Assembly (NCBI GenBank): GCA_027486675.1
Contig: JAIXOQ010000014.1
Location: 1 to 38,859, forward strand
Reading direction: 5' to 3'
DNA length: 38,859 nt
DNA from: Pseudomonadota bacterium
Lineage (GTDB): Bacteria > Bdellovibrionota > UBA1018 > CAIMNF01
The notes below the pieces were generated by a model, which saw nothing but the letters and a program-made list of their open reading frames with translations, made no database searches and had not been told where the DNA came from. Each line of letters begins with the position of its first letter. Position 1 is the stretch's first letter. A program made the position numbers and the translations under genes. Positions 30,733 through 38,859 of the stretch are shown here, one piece after another.

Positions 30733-33460
30733 CCTAATTCTCTTGGGCAATACTGCCTACGCTGCTCCTAAGTCTTCTGAGCGTCAGGATCGCCTGGTCG
30801 ATATCGTAGCCTATGAGTCTCAGGACCGTGCGGAAAGATCTCTGATTCTTAGAATTGAAAAACTAGGTGGTACAAAAGCGGCTCCAGACTTTTCAGTTAG
30901 GCTTGCTGACCTGTTAAAAGAGAAAGTCGACGTAGGTTTTCGCCTTCAAGGGCATTACCCCAAATACAAAGACAAATATAAAAAAGACTTAATCGAGTGG
31001 CTTAAGGTTTCTCGTACTGTGCTGCCCTACATTACCCAAGCCGAAGGTGCGGACCGGATGCAGTTCTACATTGGGTCAGCACTCGACGAGATGCTAGATA
31101 AGAAAAATGCTCTGAGAGAGTATATCGTCTTTCTAAATACCTACAAAGAGAGTGATTTCAGGAAGCCGTCGATTATGGCTGCTACCATGATCCAATTCAA
31201 TAATGGTGATCACCTCGGAGTCCTGAAGTGGATTGACGAAGTCGCAGAAGCAGATGGCAGCCCATATCAAGTACATGCCTTATACAGAAGAGCATGGTCG
31301 CAGTTTAATGTTCGTGAGTTTAGGCTTGCGATTAAAAGTCTTCATAAAATCCTAAAAGTCCCAAATAACATGCTCACCGAACTTGCGTGCCGGGACCAGG
31401 CCAGTTTTGCAGGTGAAGCCATAGAGCGTCGTGCTGAGTCTCTGAGCGTTAAAGAATCGTTAGAGATGATGAAAGACTCGTGTACAACTCCAGAAAACTT
31501 ACAAAAAAGCCAAGTGTGGTTAGTAAAAATTCTTCGGTCTAGAAAAATGGCACCGGAGATGGAGCAGTGGCTCGATTGGTCTAGAAGCCGAGGATCGAAA
31601 ATCGCGTGGCTCGACGGAGCCGAGGTTGTCTCAGAATTTTACTTCAATAACAGAAACTGGAAAGCATGGCTTGCTCTTCAAGGTCGCGCTGGGGAAGAAC
31701 TCAAGGACGAGCGGAGTGCTACATATGTACGCCACCTCGAGGGGCGACTGCAGGAGCTTCGTGACGCAATCCTAAAGAATAAACAGGCTACAGATGTTAA
31801 CTCCCTGGTTGACGTGTACCACAAAGGGAATCTGATCTGGATTCCAATGCTCAGTGAAGTCAAGCTTCAGGCCCGTGCATGGTGGAATATGGGGGAGCTC
31901 TATTCTGCCCTCACTCAGTGGGCTCAGGCCACAAATGCATACGCTCAAAGCGAGGTTTTAGAAGCCTCGGTGGATACAACATACCGAAAACTTTCGTCTC
32001 GTACGCAGGAGCTCGTCAAAGACCTAGGGCGCCCTGAACTTAAGGCGCGAAAGTATGTAGCCAAGGCAGAAGGTGAACAGAGAGTTAAAGATTTAGAGGT
32101 GTGGTTGAATGGCATTTCAACCAGCGACCGTAACGCCGATTGGCGCAAATTTTGGTATGTCGCACGTGAGTATAAAGTTGCCCGTGGTGTCTCTCAAGAT
32201 GTGATTCAAGAGATTGAGGAGCGACTGAAAGAAGATCTCTCTGACTTAAGTGATAAGGACAGGAAACGTTGGGTGTCCTTTTGTGTTGAGACGCATGTAC
32301 TCAATACGGAGTGGCAACGCGTAGTTGAGCTAAGACCGCTATTTAAAGATACCGATAAAGATCTGAGCACAGTCGCCCTCCAGTCTGAGGTCAAAATTAT
32401 CGCGGAGGCTAAACTCAAGAATGACCCAGAATGGATTGAGAGGGGTCGCGCACTGGTTGAGGCATACAGAGAGTCACCTGAAGTCAAAGCGCTTCGAATG
32501 TGGCTGATTGAGGATGATCTCAAGGCGGGCAAGGAAGATTACGTACGCCAAGCTTTAGGGCAGATCGAGAGTCAATACGGTGCAGAGAGTTTAGGCGTGA
32601 ATGAGTGGGAACTTCGCCTTCACCTAGATCAAAAGAGTGGGAATCGCCAAGAGTCTATGCGCGCACTTGAGGCTCTGGCTCAGAAAGATCCGAAGAAGTA
32701 CTTGGATGGCTTCCGATCGTTGGTCTACGCCTACAATTATCCGATGAAGAAGTGTTTTGCAGACATCTGTGAGTCTATTAAAAAGTGGTCATCCAAAGAG
32801 TCAGACCAGAAGATCCTGAAGTCCTCGTTTGCAGAGTTCCACAAGCGTCCGAAGGAGTTTCGTCAATGGCTTAAGGAGTGGAAGGCATTGCCGCCACTTG
32901 CTCAGATGGCCAGATTTATCGATAGGCAGCCGGTCGTTGAGGAATGGCTGACTCAGATGCGTAGAGACGCAAAAAAGTATGTTCCTGTGAAACGCCTCAC
33001 CGAAAAATCCCTCCTCAGGAGAATTGAGTGGATTTGGGAGATCGAAAGATCCACAAAGGGCCTCTTTGAGCTTCCGTGGACCCAAGGCCGATCTGCTGCC
33101 CTCGCTGCGGTTGCTGATATCTATAAAGATTTCGAGGATGAAGTCAGTGTGGCCCAGCCTTCTTCGGATACCCCACAAGAGCTGCCGACGCTTCGTAAAC
33201 AGTTAAATGCAAAAAGAGACGCGATGATTGCTGCCCAAAAAGGACTCGCAGAAGAGTTATTGAAACAAACAGAGAAGAATAAAAAATGGGCGAACAGCTT
33301 ACCTTCAGATAAGCGACGTGCTTTAGAGAGCAAAGTGGTTTCAACACCAAACGAGCTAGCTCAGCTCATTATTGAAGCTCAAGAGCTAGGGGCAAAAGAA
33401 TTCTTCGCAGAAGCATGGATCGGTTCAAAGAAAAACCGACGTTTGGCGGGAGGGAATTAA
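30704..33460 (+). CDS. Secreted helical-repeat protein, GltD/GltE-like by position
   Basis: A 918-residue periplasmic protein. I start at the ATG at 30704 because it begins a clean signal peptide (MRSLLLLAISLILLGNTAYA); an earlier in-frame start would add about 70 residues of foreign frame. The rest is helical and charged, with TPR-like pairs such as YRRAWSQFNVREFRLAIKSLHKILKVP and MGELYSALTQWAQATNAYAQSEVLE, so helical repeats are likely through most of the length. In Myxococcus, GltD and GltE are TPR proteins of the gliding complex; this is similar in kind, but homology was not tested. It overlaps the ExbD gene by 29 bases. Confidence 0.75.
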   Translation: MRSLLLLAISLILLGNTAYAAPKSSERQDRLVDIVAYESQDRAERSLILRIEKLGGTKAAPDFSVRLADLLKEKVDVGFRLQGHYPKYKDKYKKDLIEWLKVSRTVLPYITQAEGADRMQFYIGSALDEMLDKKNALREYIVFLNTYKESDFRKPSIMAATMIQFNNGDHLGVLKWIDEVAEADGSPYQVHALYRRAWSQFNVREFRLAIKSLHKILKVPNNMLTELACRDQASFAGEAIERRAESLSVKESLEMMKDSCTTPENLQKSQVWLVKILRSRKMAPEMEQWLDWSRSRGSKIAWLDGAEVVSEFYFNNRNWKAWLALQGRAGEELKDERSATYVRHLEGRLQELRDAILKNKQATDVNSLVDVYHKGNLIWIPMLSEVKLQARAWWNMGELYSALTQWAQATNAYAQSEVLEASVDTTYRKLSSRTQELVKDLGRPELKARKYVAKAEGEQRVKDLEVWLNGISTSDRNADWRKFWYVAREYKVARGVSQDVIQEIEERLKEDLSDLSDKDRKRWVSFCVETHVLNTEWQRVVELRPLFKDTDKDLSTVALQSEVKIIAEAKLKNDPEWIERGRALVEAYRESPEVKALRMWLIEDDLKAGKEDYVRQALGQIESQYGAESLGVNEWELRLHLDQKSGNRQESMRALEALAQKDPKKYLDGFRSLVYAYNYPMKKCFADICESIKKWSSKESDQKILKSSFAEFHKRPKEFRQWLKEWKALPPLAQMARFIDRQPVVEEWLTQMRRDAKKYVPVKRLTEKSLLRRIEWIWEIERSTKGLFELPWTQGRSAALAAVADIYKDFEDEVSVAQPSSDTPQELPTLRKQLNAKRDAMIAAQKGLAEELLKQTEKNKKWANSLPSDKRRALESKVVSTPNELAQLIIEAQELGAKEFFAEAWIGSKKNRRLAGGN

Positions 33461-33461
33461 T

Positions 33462-33707
33462 ATGATGAAAACATTTATTCTCTTTCTTCTACTTGTCTCT
33501 GCGGCTCCAACGACCGCCACAGCTAAAAGGTCCTCCGTTATTGATTTCGAAGATGATGTAGTTGAGGGCGTAAATCGGTTACCACTGGATTCGCTATCAC
33601 AGCTTTCTGATAAGAATCGGTTAAAAAAACGCTACCTCTATTTAAAACGTAAGGGCTTCGCAACAGAGTTGCGTGAAACCCAGGCTTGGATGGAGGAACA
33701 GCTGTGA
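33462..33707 (+). CDS. Small secreted CglF-like protein
   Basis: An 81-residue protein with signal peptide (MMKTFILFLLLVSAAPTTATA) and a short mature part with VIDFEDDVVEGVNRLPLDSL. This D-F-E-x-D-V-x-E-G pattern resembles the myxobacterial small gliding protein CglF and its relatives, as I remember them; certainty is limited. The mature part also has a basic LKKRYLYLKRKGF stretch. It starts right after the TPR-like gene and overlaps the next gene by GTGA (33704-33707), with a GGAGGA inside its last codons serving that gene. Confidence 0.65.
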   Translation: MMKTFILFLLLVSAAPTTATAKRSSVIDFEDDVVEGVNRLPLDSLSQLSDKNRLKKRYLYLKRKGFATELRETQAWMEEQL

Positions 33708-34786
33708 TTCAACATCAAAAATACTGGGTCGTCTGCACGACGCACTCAGGACAGGTATTAAGATCTTACAGTTGGGGAGCAAAAGAACCCCTCGCCATTG
33801 GGACACAAGCGCGGAAGCTCACACTCGAGCGCACTTCTGAAGGATTTCGCGTTCGCGACTGGACCTCCGGCCGAATGATTCAAGGCAGCAATGCTCTGGA
33901 CCTCGGCATGATGCGAGTCAATGTGCGCGAACAAAAAGCGATTTTGATGCCCAAGCTTGAGAATCATCGGCCGCTCGACTGGCTTGTAGATGATGAAGCA
34001 AGTGAGAGAGAAAACGATAAAAAGGGCGCACTCGCCTTTCTATTACTGCTTCTTGTCTTCTTGGGGACCTCGTTCTTCATTCAGCGTATGGAAGAGAAAG
34101 ACAAAGATGTTATTCCAGAAAAATATGTCCAGGTCGTGATTAAAGCTGTGAAGCAAGACCAGCAATCAGCTGCACGTGCAAACAGCGCCTCATCTGCATC
34201 AAAGACCGTTGCAAAGCAGGCGCGTTCGTTAATTAAGGGCGGACTTCAATCGATTTTAAAGCAAGGCAACCTGACTCGAGGTATGGGCGGATCCTTAGGC
34301 GCAATGATGAAGGGCATTCCTTTGCCTTCACAAGCGATGAGCTGGAAGTCGACCGAAAGTGCTGAAACTGCAAGTGTAGCAAGTATTTCAAAAGGTAAAG
34401 GATTTGGTCGGGGTACCGACACGGTCGCAGTCGCTGGACAAGGTCAGACCTTTGTATCGATGGATTGGAAAGAAAGCGAAGTGGACGAAGGACTCACTAA
34501 GGAAGAGGTCGGGCGTGTGATTCACGCGCATCAAGCAGAGATTCGTTACTGCTATGAGTCCTCCTTAGTGCACAACGCAGGCCTAAAAGGCCGCGTATTG
34601 ATCGCCTTTGTCATTGCTGGGTCTGGGCAGGTGTCGCGGGCAACGGTAAAAGAAAGCACCGCGAAAGATGATCGACTAGAAAGTTGTGTGACTTCGAAGT
34701 TAAAGTCTTGGGCTTTTCCAAAACCAAGGGGTGGGATCAACGTGGCGGTAGGTTACCCATTCAATTTTCAATCGTTAGGAACGTGA
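33704..34786 (+). CDS. GltG-like protein with AgmX/PglI (TonB-like) C-terminal domain
   Basis: I start at the GTG at 33704 (GTGA overlap, GGAGGA upstream), giving 360 residues. Residues 1-100 are cytoplasmic and beta-rich, like an FHA-type domain (LERTSEGFRVRDWTSGRMIQG). A membrane helix follows near residues 107-125 (ALAFLLLLLVFLGTSFFI), then a periplasmic Ser/Ala/Gly-rich linker. The C-terminal 100 residues are the AgmX/PglI domain: GLTKEEVGRVIHAHQAEIRYCYE with Cys283, GRVLIAFVIAGSGQVSRATV and LESCVTSKLKSWAFPKP with Cys328, a likely disulfide. This layout is that of the Myxococcus GltG/GltJ class, thought to pass force from the stator to the outer membrane. Confidence 0.88.
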   Translation: MIQHQKYWVVCTTHSGQVLRSYSWGAKEPLAIGTQARKLTLERTSEGFRVRDWTSGRMIQGSNALDLGMMRVNVREQKAILMPKLENHRPLDWLVDDEASERENDKKGALAFLLLLLVFLGTSFFIQRMEEKDKDVIPEKYVQVVIKAVKQDQQSAARANSASSASKTVAKQARSLIKGGLQSILKQGNLTRGMGGSLGAMMKGIPLPSQAMSWKSTESAETASVASISKGKGFGRGTDTVAVAGQGQTFVSMDWKESEVDEGLTKEEVGRVIHAHQAEIRYCYESSLVHNAGLKGRVLIAFVIAGSGQVSRATVKESTAKDDRLESCVTSKLKSWAFPKPRGGINVAVGYPFNFQSLGT

Positions 34787-34797
34787 GGAGCTAGATT

Positions 34798-35532
34798 ATG
34801 AAAAAATACTGGTTTTTACTCACGCTCGTATTTACCGCGGGAAGCGCTTTTGCTCAGGCTCCTGCATCGAGCGGTGGGGCATTAAAAAAGGGTGATGAGT
34901 CTCAAGAACTTGAAAAGGTTAAGAAACGGTATTGGGCTGCGGGCGAAGAGGCTGAAATCGGCGTCGTGCAGAATAGGACCTATGCAAAATCCGGTAAGTT
35001 TGAACTGGGTTTATTCGGTGGTCTGACCATCAATGATCCCTTTCTGAATACGAAAGTTGCTGGACTTGACCTTGGATACAACCTGACTGAGTACTTCGGG
35101 CTTCATGCCGTTGCTTGGAAAAGTTTTGTGTCGCCTTCTTCCGCTCTCGTGACTTTTGAGAGAGAGAAACAAGCAACTGCAAATACTAACCTCCCAAAGT
35201 CTTATCTAGGCCTCGAGGCACTAGGTTCAGTGTTCTATGGGAAACTGTCGGTTCTCGGCGCAAAGATCATCTATTACGATCTTCACCTTGCGGGAAGTCT
35301 AGGAGCCACCGAGACGGAGAATGGAACTTACATCACTCCCGGCGTTGGAATTGGACAGAGATTCTATGCAAACAAGTGGTTCTCTGTTCGTCTTGACTAC
35401 CGACTTCAATTCTATAAAGAAGACGTAAAACAAAAGACTATTGTGACCCAAATCGGTGAAACCATCGGTCAAAGAAACGTATTTTCTAACACCATTACCC
35501 TCGGTGTTCAGTTCTTATTAGGAGGGTTCTAA
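34798..35532 (+). CDS. Outer-membrane beta-barrel protein of gliding-type cluster
   Basis: A 244-residue secreted protein: signal peptide MKKYWFLLTLVFTAGSAFA, a 60-residue helical/charged part (ELEKVKKRYWAAGEEAEIGVVQNRTY), then alternating beta-strands from GKFELGLFGGLTINDPFLNTKVAGL to the end. The final strand NTITLGVQFLLGGF ends in Phe, as outer-membrane barrels do, and KWFSVRLDYRLQFY is typical of such strands. It resembles the beta-barrel proteins found beside myxobacterial and Bdellovibrio gliding genes (OMP_myx_plus type). It follows the GltG-like gene by 11 bases and would be an outer-membrane part of the complex. Confidence 0.82.
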   Translation: MKKYWFLLTLVFTAGSAFAQAPASSGGALKKGDESQELEKVKKRYWAAGEEAEIGVVQNRTYAKSGKFELGLFGGLTINDPFLNTKVAGLDLGYNLTEYFGLHAVAWKSFVSPSSALVTFEREKQATANTNLPKSYLGLEALGSVFYGKLSVLGAKIIYYDLHLAGSLGATETENGTYITPGVGIGQRFYANKWFSVRLDYRLQFYKEDVKQKTIVTQIGETIGQRNVFSNTITLGVQFLLGGF

Positions 35533-35536
35533 GGCC

Positions 35537-37228
35537 ATGTTAGGTGCACTGTTCTTCCTTAGCCTAATCACAACACCCGCGTCAGCGCAGATTCTGACTC
35601 CATGTTCATATTCTGAACGTTGGAGTGGAATCTCGCATGGCCTAGGTGATGGCTTCGTGAATGACGTGCTATCACGGCCAGCGGTACCAGGTGCTTCGAT
35701 TGTTTGGGCCCGCCTAAAACTCCCGAACGGGATTAAGGATGAGCTTGTACTTCAATATCTCTTTGCGCGCCAAATGTTCCTGAGCGGATATCCAGGCGTG
35801 GCCTTGAGTGGCCTGAATACTTTACTCGAAGAGAATGGTGCTCTTCTAGGGGCCGATCTTTCGAGAGCCGCTCTTGAATGCTCAGAATTAGCGATCGAGG
35901 CTGATCCAAAGTTAGCTTATATGGGGCTTAGGCTTGGACGATTTGTCACACCAATTGTGGTTCGTGGATCCAGCAGGGTTATGACCCGTTTGATTCTAAG
36001 AGAGACCATTCAAGGAAATACGACTATTGCGATCACGGATCCTTGGGTGAAGGGCTTTAGTGCGCTTCGCAAAAAGAGATTCAATGAGGCTGCCGCGGCC
36101 TTCCTCAAGCTGGGTGCTCGGGACTTCCCGAAAGAACTTAGATTTCTTGAACCTGAGGCGCGCATTCAAGTCGCGAGGTCTATCGCTCATGCTGGAAAGT
36201 GGTCAGAGGCTTCGGATCATTTCAGACGTGTGCCACGCGATGCGAACCTATGGGTGGATGCTCTCCAAGAATTAGCGTGGTCGCAGCTCAATGCAGATCG
36301 TGCAGACCAAGCAATTGGTACAACTTTACAGCTTCAGAAGGGGGCATTCCGTAGGGTCTTTACTCCCGAATCTCTCATGGTTCTTTCGATGTCTCTCAAT
36401 GAACTTTGCCACTATCCAGAGGCTTCTCGGGCAATTGAAGAGTACAGATCCCAGTATAAGGAAGCCTATGCATGGCTCCAGCTCAATTCAAATCGAGTTG
36501 ACTTTGCTTTTGTACGACGATTGCTCAATCAGGAGGTTCACGGAATCCCAGTACGCGTGAAGACAGAACTGCTCAAAAATCCATACTTTCAGGCATCGGT
36601 GGAAGCAGAGAATCGCCAAAAAGTTTTGCCAGCAGAACTTCTTAGGTTACGTACGCGTCGGATCAACGAAGCCCGGGAAGGCGCCGTAGTCCTTGTAAAA
36701 GAAATTCAAGATGCCGTGAAGGAACTAGACCAAGAGGTTTCAAAGAGAAAACCAGCATCTCCGGTATCCCAGGAGTTTATCACTCGTGTGAAGAACATCC
36801 GTCATGAGGTCCAGGTCTATCGAATGTTGCGAAGGTTCCTACCGAATCTACTCCCGATCGAAAAGAAAGCAACTCAGCTTGCAGCATCTGCGATGAAGCG
36901 CATTCAGACTCGTGCGGACACAGAAGTAAAGAGATCTGTGGAACGCATGGTGATTACTTTGGATGAAGTTGCCTCAAACATGGAGCTTGTTGAGATCGAG
37001 ATTTTTCAGGGCGCTGGCCGAGATATAGTTTGGCGGAACGCTCACCCGGACCTTGCGAAGAATGTGGATGAGAAGAAGAAGGATAACTCCGGAGCAAAGT
37101 GGGACTGGGGCCGGTCCCGTGGCCTGATCTCAGAGGATCGCGAAGTCTGGGAAGATGAAGTTGGCTTTATGGAAGTCGATATGACCAATCATTGCGATCG
37201 GATTGAACACGGCGGGAAAGCATCATGA
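35537..37228 (+). CDS. Secreted TPR-like protein of gliding-type cluster
   Basis: A 563-residue periplasmic protein with a signal peptide (MLGALFFLSLITTPASA) and a Cys at residue 23 (ILTPCSYSERW). Residues 60-330 contain helical pairs reading like tetratricopeptide repeats, for example FSALRKKRFNEAAAAFLKLGA and ALQELAWSQLNADRADQAIGTTLQLQKG. From residue 350 on the protein turns into long charged helices (LLRLRTRRINEAREGAVVLVKEIQDAV). It starts four bases after the beta-barrel stop and overlaps the next gene by ATGA. It would match a GltE-type role, but I cannot prove homology. Confidence 0.78.
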   Translation: MLGALFFLSLITTPASAQILTPCSYSERWSGISHGLGDGFVNDVLSRPAVPGASIVWARLKLPNGIKDELVLQYLFARQMFLSGYPGVALSGLNTLLEENGALLGADLSRAALECSELAIEADPKLAYMGLRLGRFVTPIVVRGSSRVMTRLILRETIQGNTTIAITDPWVKGFSALRKKRFNEAAAAFLKLGARDFPKELRFLEPEARIQVARSIAHAGKWSEASDHFRRVPRDANLWVDALQELAWSQLNADRADQAIGTTLQLQKGAFRRVFTPESLMVLSMSLNELCHYPEASRAIEEYRSQYKEAYAWLQLNSNRVDFAFVRRLLNQEVHGIPVRVKTELLKNPYFQASVEAENRQKVLPAELLRLRTRRINEAREGAVVLVKEIQDAVKELDQEVSKRKPASPVSQEFITRVKNIRHEVQVYRMLRRFLPNLLPIEKKATQLAASAMKRIQTRADTEVKRSVERMVITLDEVASNMELVEIEIFQGAGRDIVWRNAHPDLAKNVDEKKKDNSGAKWDWGRSRGLISEDREVWEDEVGFMEVDMTNHCDRIEHGGKAS

Positions 37229-37656
37229 AACACTACTACTTAGGAAAATTTGGAAAAGTTTATGGGCCTTACGAGCAGTTGCCACCTAACTATCGCGACT
37301 ACACGTACCTTTGTGAAAAGACCGGTCCTGAAGTGGGTCCATGGCGTTTGATCGATGCAGATCCTCCCGAATGGAAAGAGGAGAAAAGCGAAAAGACCAC
37401 GTCCTTCCTCAGGGGGACTGATTGGGTTCTCATGATTGACAATAACCCAGTCCAGGTTGAGGTCAGTGGTGTTTCAGTCAGCTCCGCAGAAATTCGAGTT
37501 CCATCGAAACATTCGGTCGGTGTCCGCCAAGGTGCACGGATCCGTCTGAGTTACGTGGATGGTGGGAAATTAAAATTTAGAGGCGCAGTTGTGAAGACGA
37601 CACTTTTAGACAAGCAGGGGCTAGTACATGCCCAATGCGAATGGGATGCGGCATAG
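37225..37656 (+). CDS. GYF_2-like plus PilZ-like protein
   Basis: A 143-residue cytoplasmic protein of two parts. Residues 3-48, YYLGKFGKVYGPYEQLPPNYRDYTYLCEKTGP and the following PWRLID, resemble a GYF_2 domain (YY...G..YGP...W). Residues 65-140 form a beta-rich domain (VLMIDNNPVQVEVSGVSVSSAEIRVP, RIRLSYVDGGKLKFRGAVVKTT) that looks like a PilZ barrel, but the c-di-GMP-binding RxxxR and (D/N)xSxxG motifs are not clear. It could be a regulator or adaptor of the motor. It overlaps the TPR-like gene by ATGA and precedes the last VWA gene by 39 bases. Confidence 0.6.
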   Translation: MKHYYLGKFGKVYGPYEQLPPNYRDYTYLCEKTGPEVGPWRLIDADPPEWKEEKSEKTTSFLRGTDWVLMIDNNPVQVEVSGVSVSSAEIRVPSKHSVGVRQGARIRLSYVDGGKLKFRGAVVKTTLLDKQGLVHAQCEWDAA

Positions 37657-37695
37657 GTATTGAGGGGTTTTCTTAGGTTTTTTGGAGGTATTTTT

Positions 37696-38859
37696 ATGAA
37701 CTTGAATAAAACTTTTATCCTAGGGCTTTTTGCTCTTCAGGCCACGACTGCTTTCGCCGTGGTTCAGCCACCGGCTGCCTGTTATGAGGATCCTTTTCAA
37801 CAACCACTGGCGCCTGTTACGCCTAAAGTGGATTTCTTGATTCTGTTTGATACCAGTGAAACCATGACTTCAAAACGTCAGGCACTGGCGCAGAATGTCA
37901 GAATCTTTCTGGATCGACTCCCACAAGGGGCTGACGTGCGCACGGCTGTCATGCTCGGGCACGCTGCTGGATCCAATGGAGGCAAGCTCTATAAAACCTC
38001 ATTTTCTGGTGAGCCGCTTGTTCTGGATTCCATGCAACTTTCTAAAGAGCAGATTCAGGCGCACGCAACACGTAAGCTACTCAATGCGCCAAACGGTCTA
38101 AATCCCGATTGGTCGGAGGCTGGGCTCTACTCGTTGTGGAGCATTCTTCAAGATGAACGTTTCGCAGCCGCTCAGGGTCAAGGCTTCTTTCGGAGTGATG
38201 CAAGTCTGGCTGTTTTGTTTCTTTCTGATGAAAACGACATTTGTTTTCCAGAACAAACACTCGGGCGAGTGCCACTTTATCCACAGCCTGAAGAGCCCAT
38301 TGCAAAAAATCAGTTCTGTAAGGTTCAATCACAAGGGCAGCTCGTCAACTTAACCGCTGAGCTATTGAAGGCGCGAATTGAAGCAAAAAAAGGCCAAAAT
38401 CCGATTGCCATCTCGGCTGTTGTTTTTGAGAACGCATCGAGAATCCCAGTCGTACACACCTGGCCCGATAAGTTTCAAGGTATTGGTGCAGGTTATATCC
38501 AGTTCGCCCGTTTGATGGGCGGTCGTGTTTATGATCTTGCCGACAATAACTTCGGCGCCACAATGAGTAACTTCGGTTCCTTTGTGACTTCTCAGTTAGA
38601 ACTACAAACGGTCTTTGATCTCAGTCATAGCAACGTTGATGTTGCATCGATTTCGGTAAGGGTCGACGGCAATGTCGTGCCTGCGAACTATTTGGTCGAT
38701 AGAAATGCAGTCCGACCATCAAGTGCAGGCTCATTCGGTAGCTCGATCAAAGTGAACTATTGTCAGAATCAAGTCATACCGCCACCACCGCCGCCGCCGA
38801 GCCCAACACCTCCGGTGCCGCCACCACCGCCGCCGCCGAGCCCAACACCTCCGGTGCCG
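37696..38859 (+). CDS. Secreted VWA-like protein, partial at window end
   Basis: The frame is open for 388 codons to the end of the window, so the 3' end is missing. GGAGG precedes the ATG by eight bases. A signal peptide (MNLNKTFILGLFALQATTAFA) is followed by VDFLILFDTSETM, a VWA strand with MIDAS-like DxSxT (Asp52, Ser54, Thr56), and by AVLFLSDENDICFP. A beta-rich part follows with FDLSHSNVDVASISVRVDGN, and from residue 359 a Pro-rich tail with a repeated 13-residue unit begins. Layout is similar to the VWA lipoprotein at 27472, but it has no lipobox. It is the downstream bound of the visible cluster and may be a second CglB-like adhesin. Confidence 0.82.
   Translation, partial: MNLNKTFILGLFALQATTAFAVVQPPAACYEDPFQQPLAPVTPKVDFLILFDTSETMTSKRQALAQNVRIFLDRLPQGADVRTAVMLGHAAGSNGGKLYKTSFSGEPLVLDSMQLSKEQIQAHATRKLLNAPNGLNPDWSEAGLYSLWSILQDERFAAAQGQGFFRSDASLAVLFLSDENDICFPEQTLGRVPLYPQPEEPIAKNQFCKVQSQGQLVNLTAELLKARIEAKKGQNPIAISAVVFENASRIPVVHTWPDKFQGIGAGYIQFARLMGGRVYDLADNNFGATMSNFGSFVTSQLELQTVFDLSHSNVDVASISVRVDGNVVPANYLVDRNAVRPSSAGSFGSSIKVNYCQNQVIPPPPPPPSPTPPVPPPPPPPSPTPPVP
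38781..38858 (+). repeat. Tandem 39-bp repeat encoding a Pro-rich 13-residue unit
   Basis: Two exact copies of a 39-bp unit (38781-38819 and 38820-38858) encode PPPPPPSPTPPVP twice, inside the VWA-like gene. The window stops at the end of the second copy, so the copy number is unknown. The unit is a likely rigid spacer or wall/surface stalk, and the sequence end here may reflect an assembly break in the repeat. Confidence 0.9.

Noticed and set aside
1-38859. CRISPR arrays, insertion sequences or prophage genes
   Set aside because: No regularly spaced repeats, transposase, integrase or phage structural genes were seen on either strand.

Overview
This window looks like part of a chromosome from a Bdellovibrio-like predatory or gliding deltaproteobacterium (Bdellovibrionota, possibly a myxobacterial relative). 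That is inferred from gene content, not from a marker gene. The signs are a Glt/Agl-type (adventurous gliding) cluster with an AgmX/PglI-type TonB-like protein, Gram-negative lipid A and LPS genes, a FliD-FliS flagellar cap locus with a Bdellovibrio-like FliD, and roughly balanced base composition. The window opens in the last 23 codons of one gene. It ends inside a proline-rich tandem repeat of another, so the right edge may be an assembly break.

Layout. (1) 1-3000: MAPEG membrane protein, a two-gene unit of small secreted proteins, an alpha/beta hydrolase and an XRE regulator with its own terminator, all on the minus strand. (2) 3180-5235: a tightly overlapping minus-strand LPS operon (family 2 glycosyltransferase, CxxxCxxCC protein, LpxL-type acyltransferase). 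(3) 5296-10080: plus-strand housekeeping run: small membrane protein, Cys-rich 95-residue protein, greA, recG and a secreted 431-residue unknown. (4) 10062-16593: flagellar locus: candidate sigma-28 promoter, FlaG-like protein, LpxH-like phosphoesterase, fliD, fliS, FliT/FlgN-like protein, TPR protein, an unlisted 45-codon gene and a degenerate family 9 glycosyltransferase. (5) 16571-20189: Bcr/CflA efflux pump with a small secreted protein on the minus strand, then a chemoreceptor followed at once by a two-helix K+-channel-like protein. (6) 20219-23059: an accessory-looking patch: an 831-residue secreted coiled-coil protein with a C-terminal PD-(D/E)XK-like motif, a 121-bp foldback with perfect 27-bp arms, and tRNA-Thr(CGT) with a good promoter. 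(7) 23078-26412: serA and uvrB, divergent. (8) 26601-38859: a 12-gene gliding-type cluster.

How the last cluster may work (family knowledge plus inference): an ExbB/MotA-type stator with two ExbD-type partners would use proton flow. A GltG-like single-pass protein with a TonB-like C-terminus would carry force across the periplasm. Two secreted helical-repeat proteins, a beta-barrel and a CglF-like small protein would form the envelope path. Two VWA proteins with MIDAS-like motifs, one a lipoprotein, resemble the CglB type of gliding adhesin. A GYF_2/PilZ-like protein may be a regulator.

The strongest candidates for something undescribed are the secreted PD-(D/E)XK-like protein, the foldback beside the tRNA, and the version of the gliding cluster bounded by VWA proteins. 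Neighbouring observations include a K+ channel with a GVGLG filter and a heptosyltransferase-like protein that has lost its usual C-terminal sugar-nucleotide motif.
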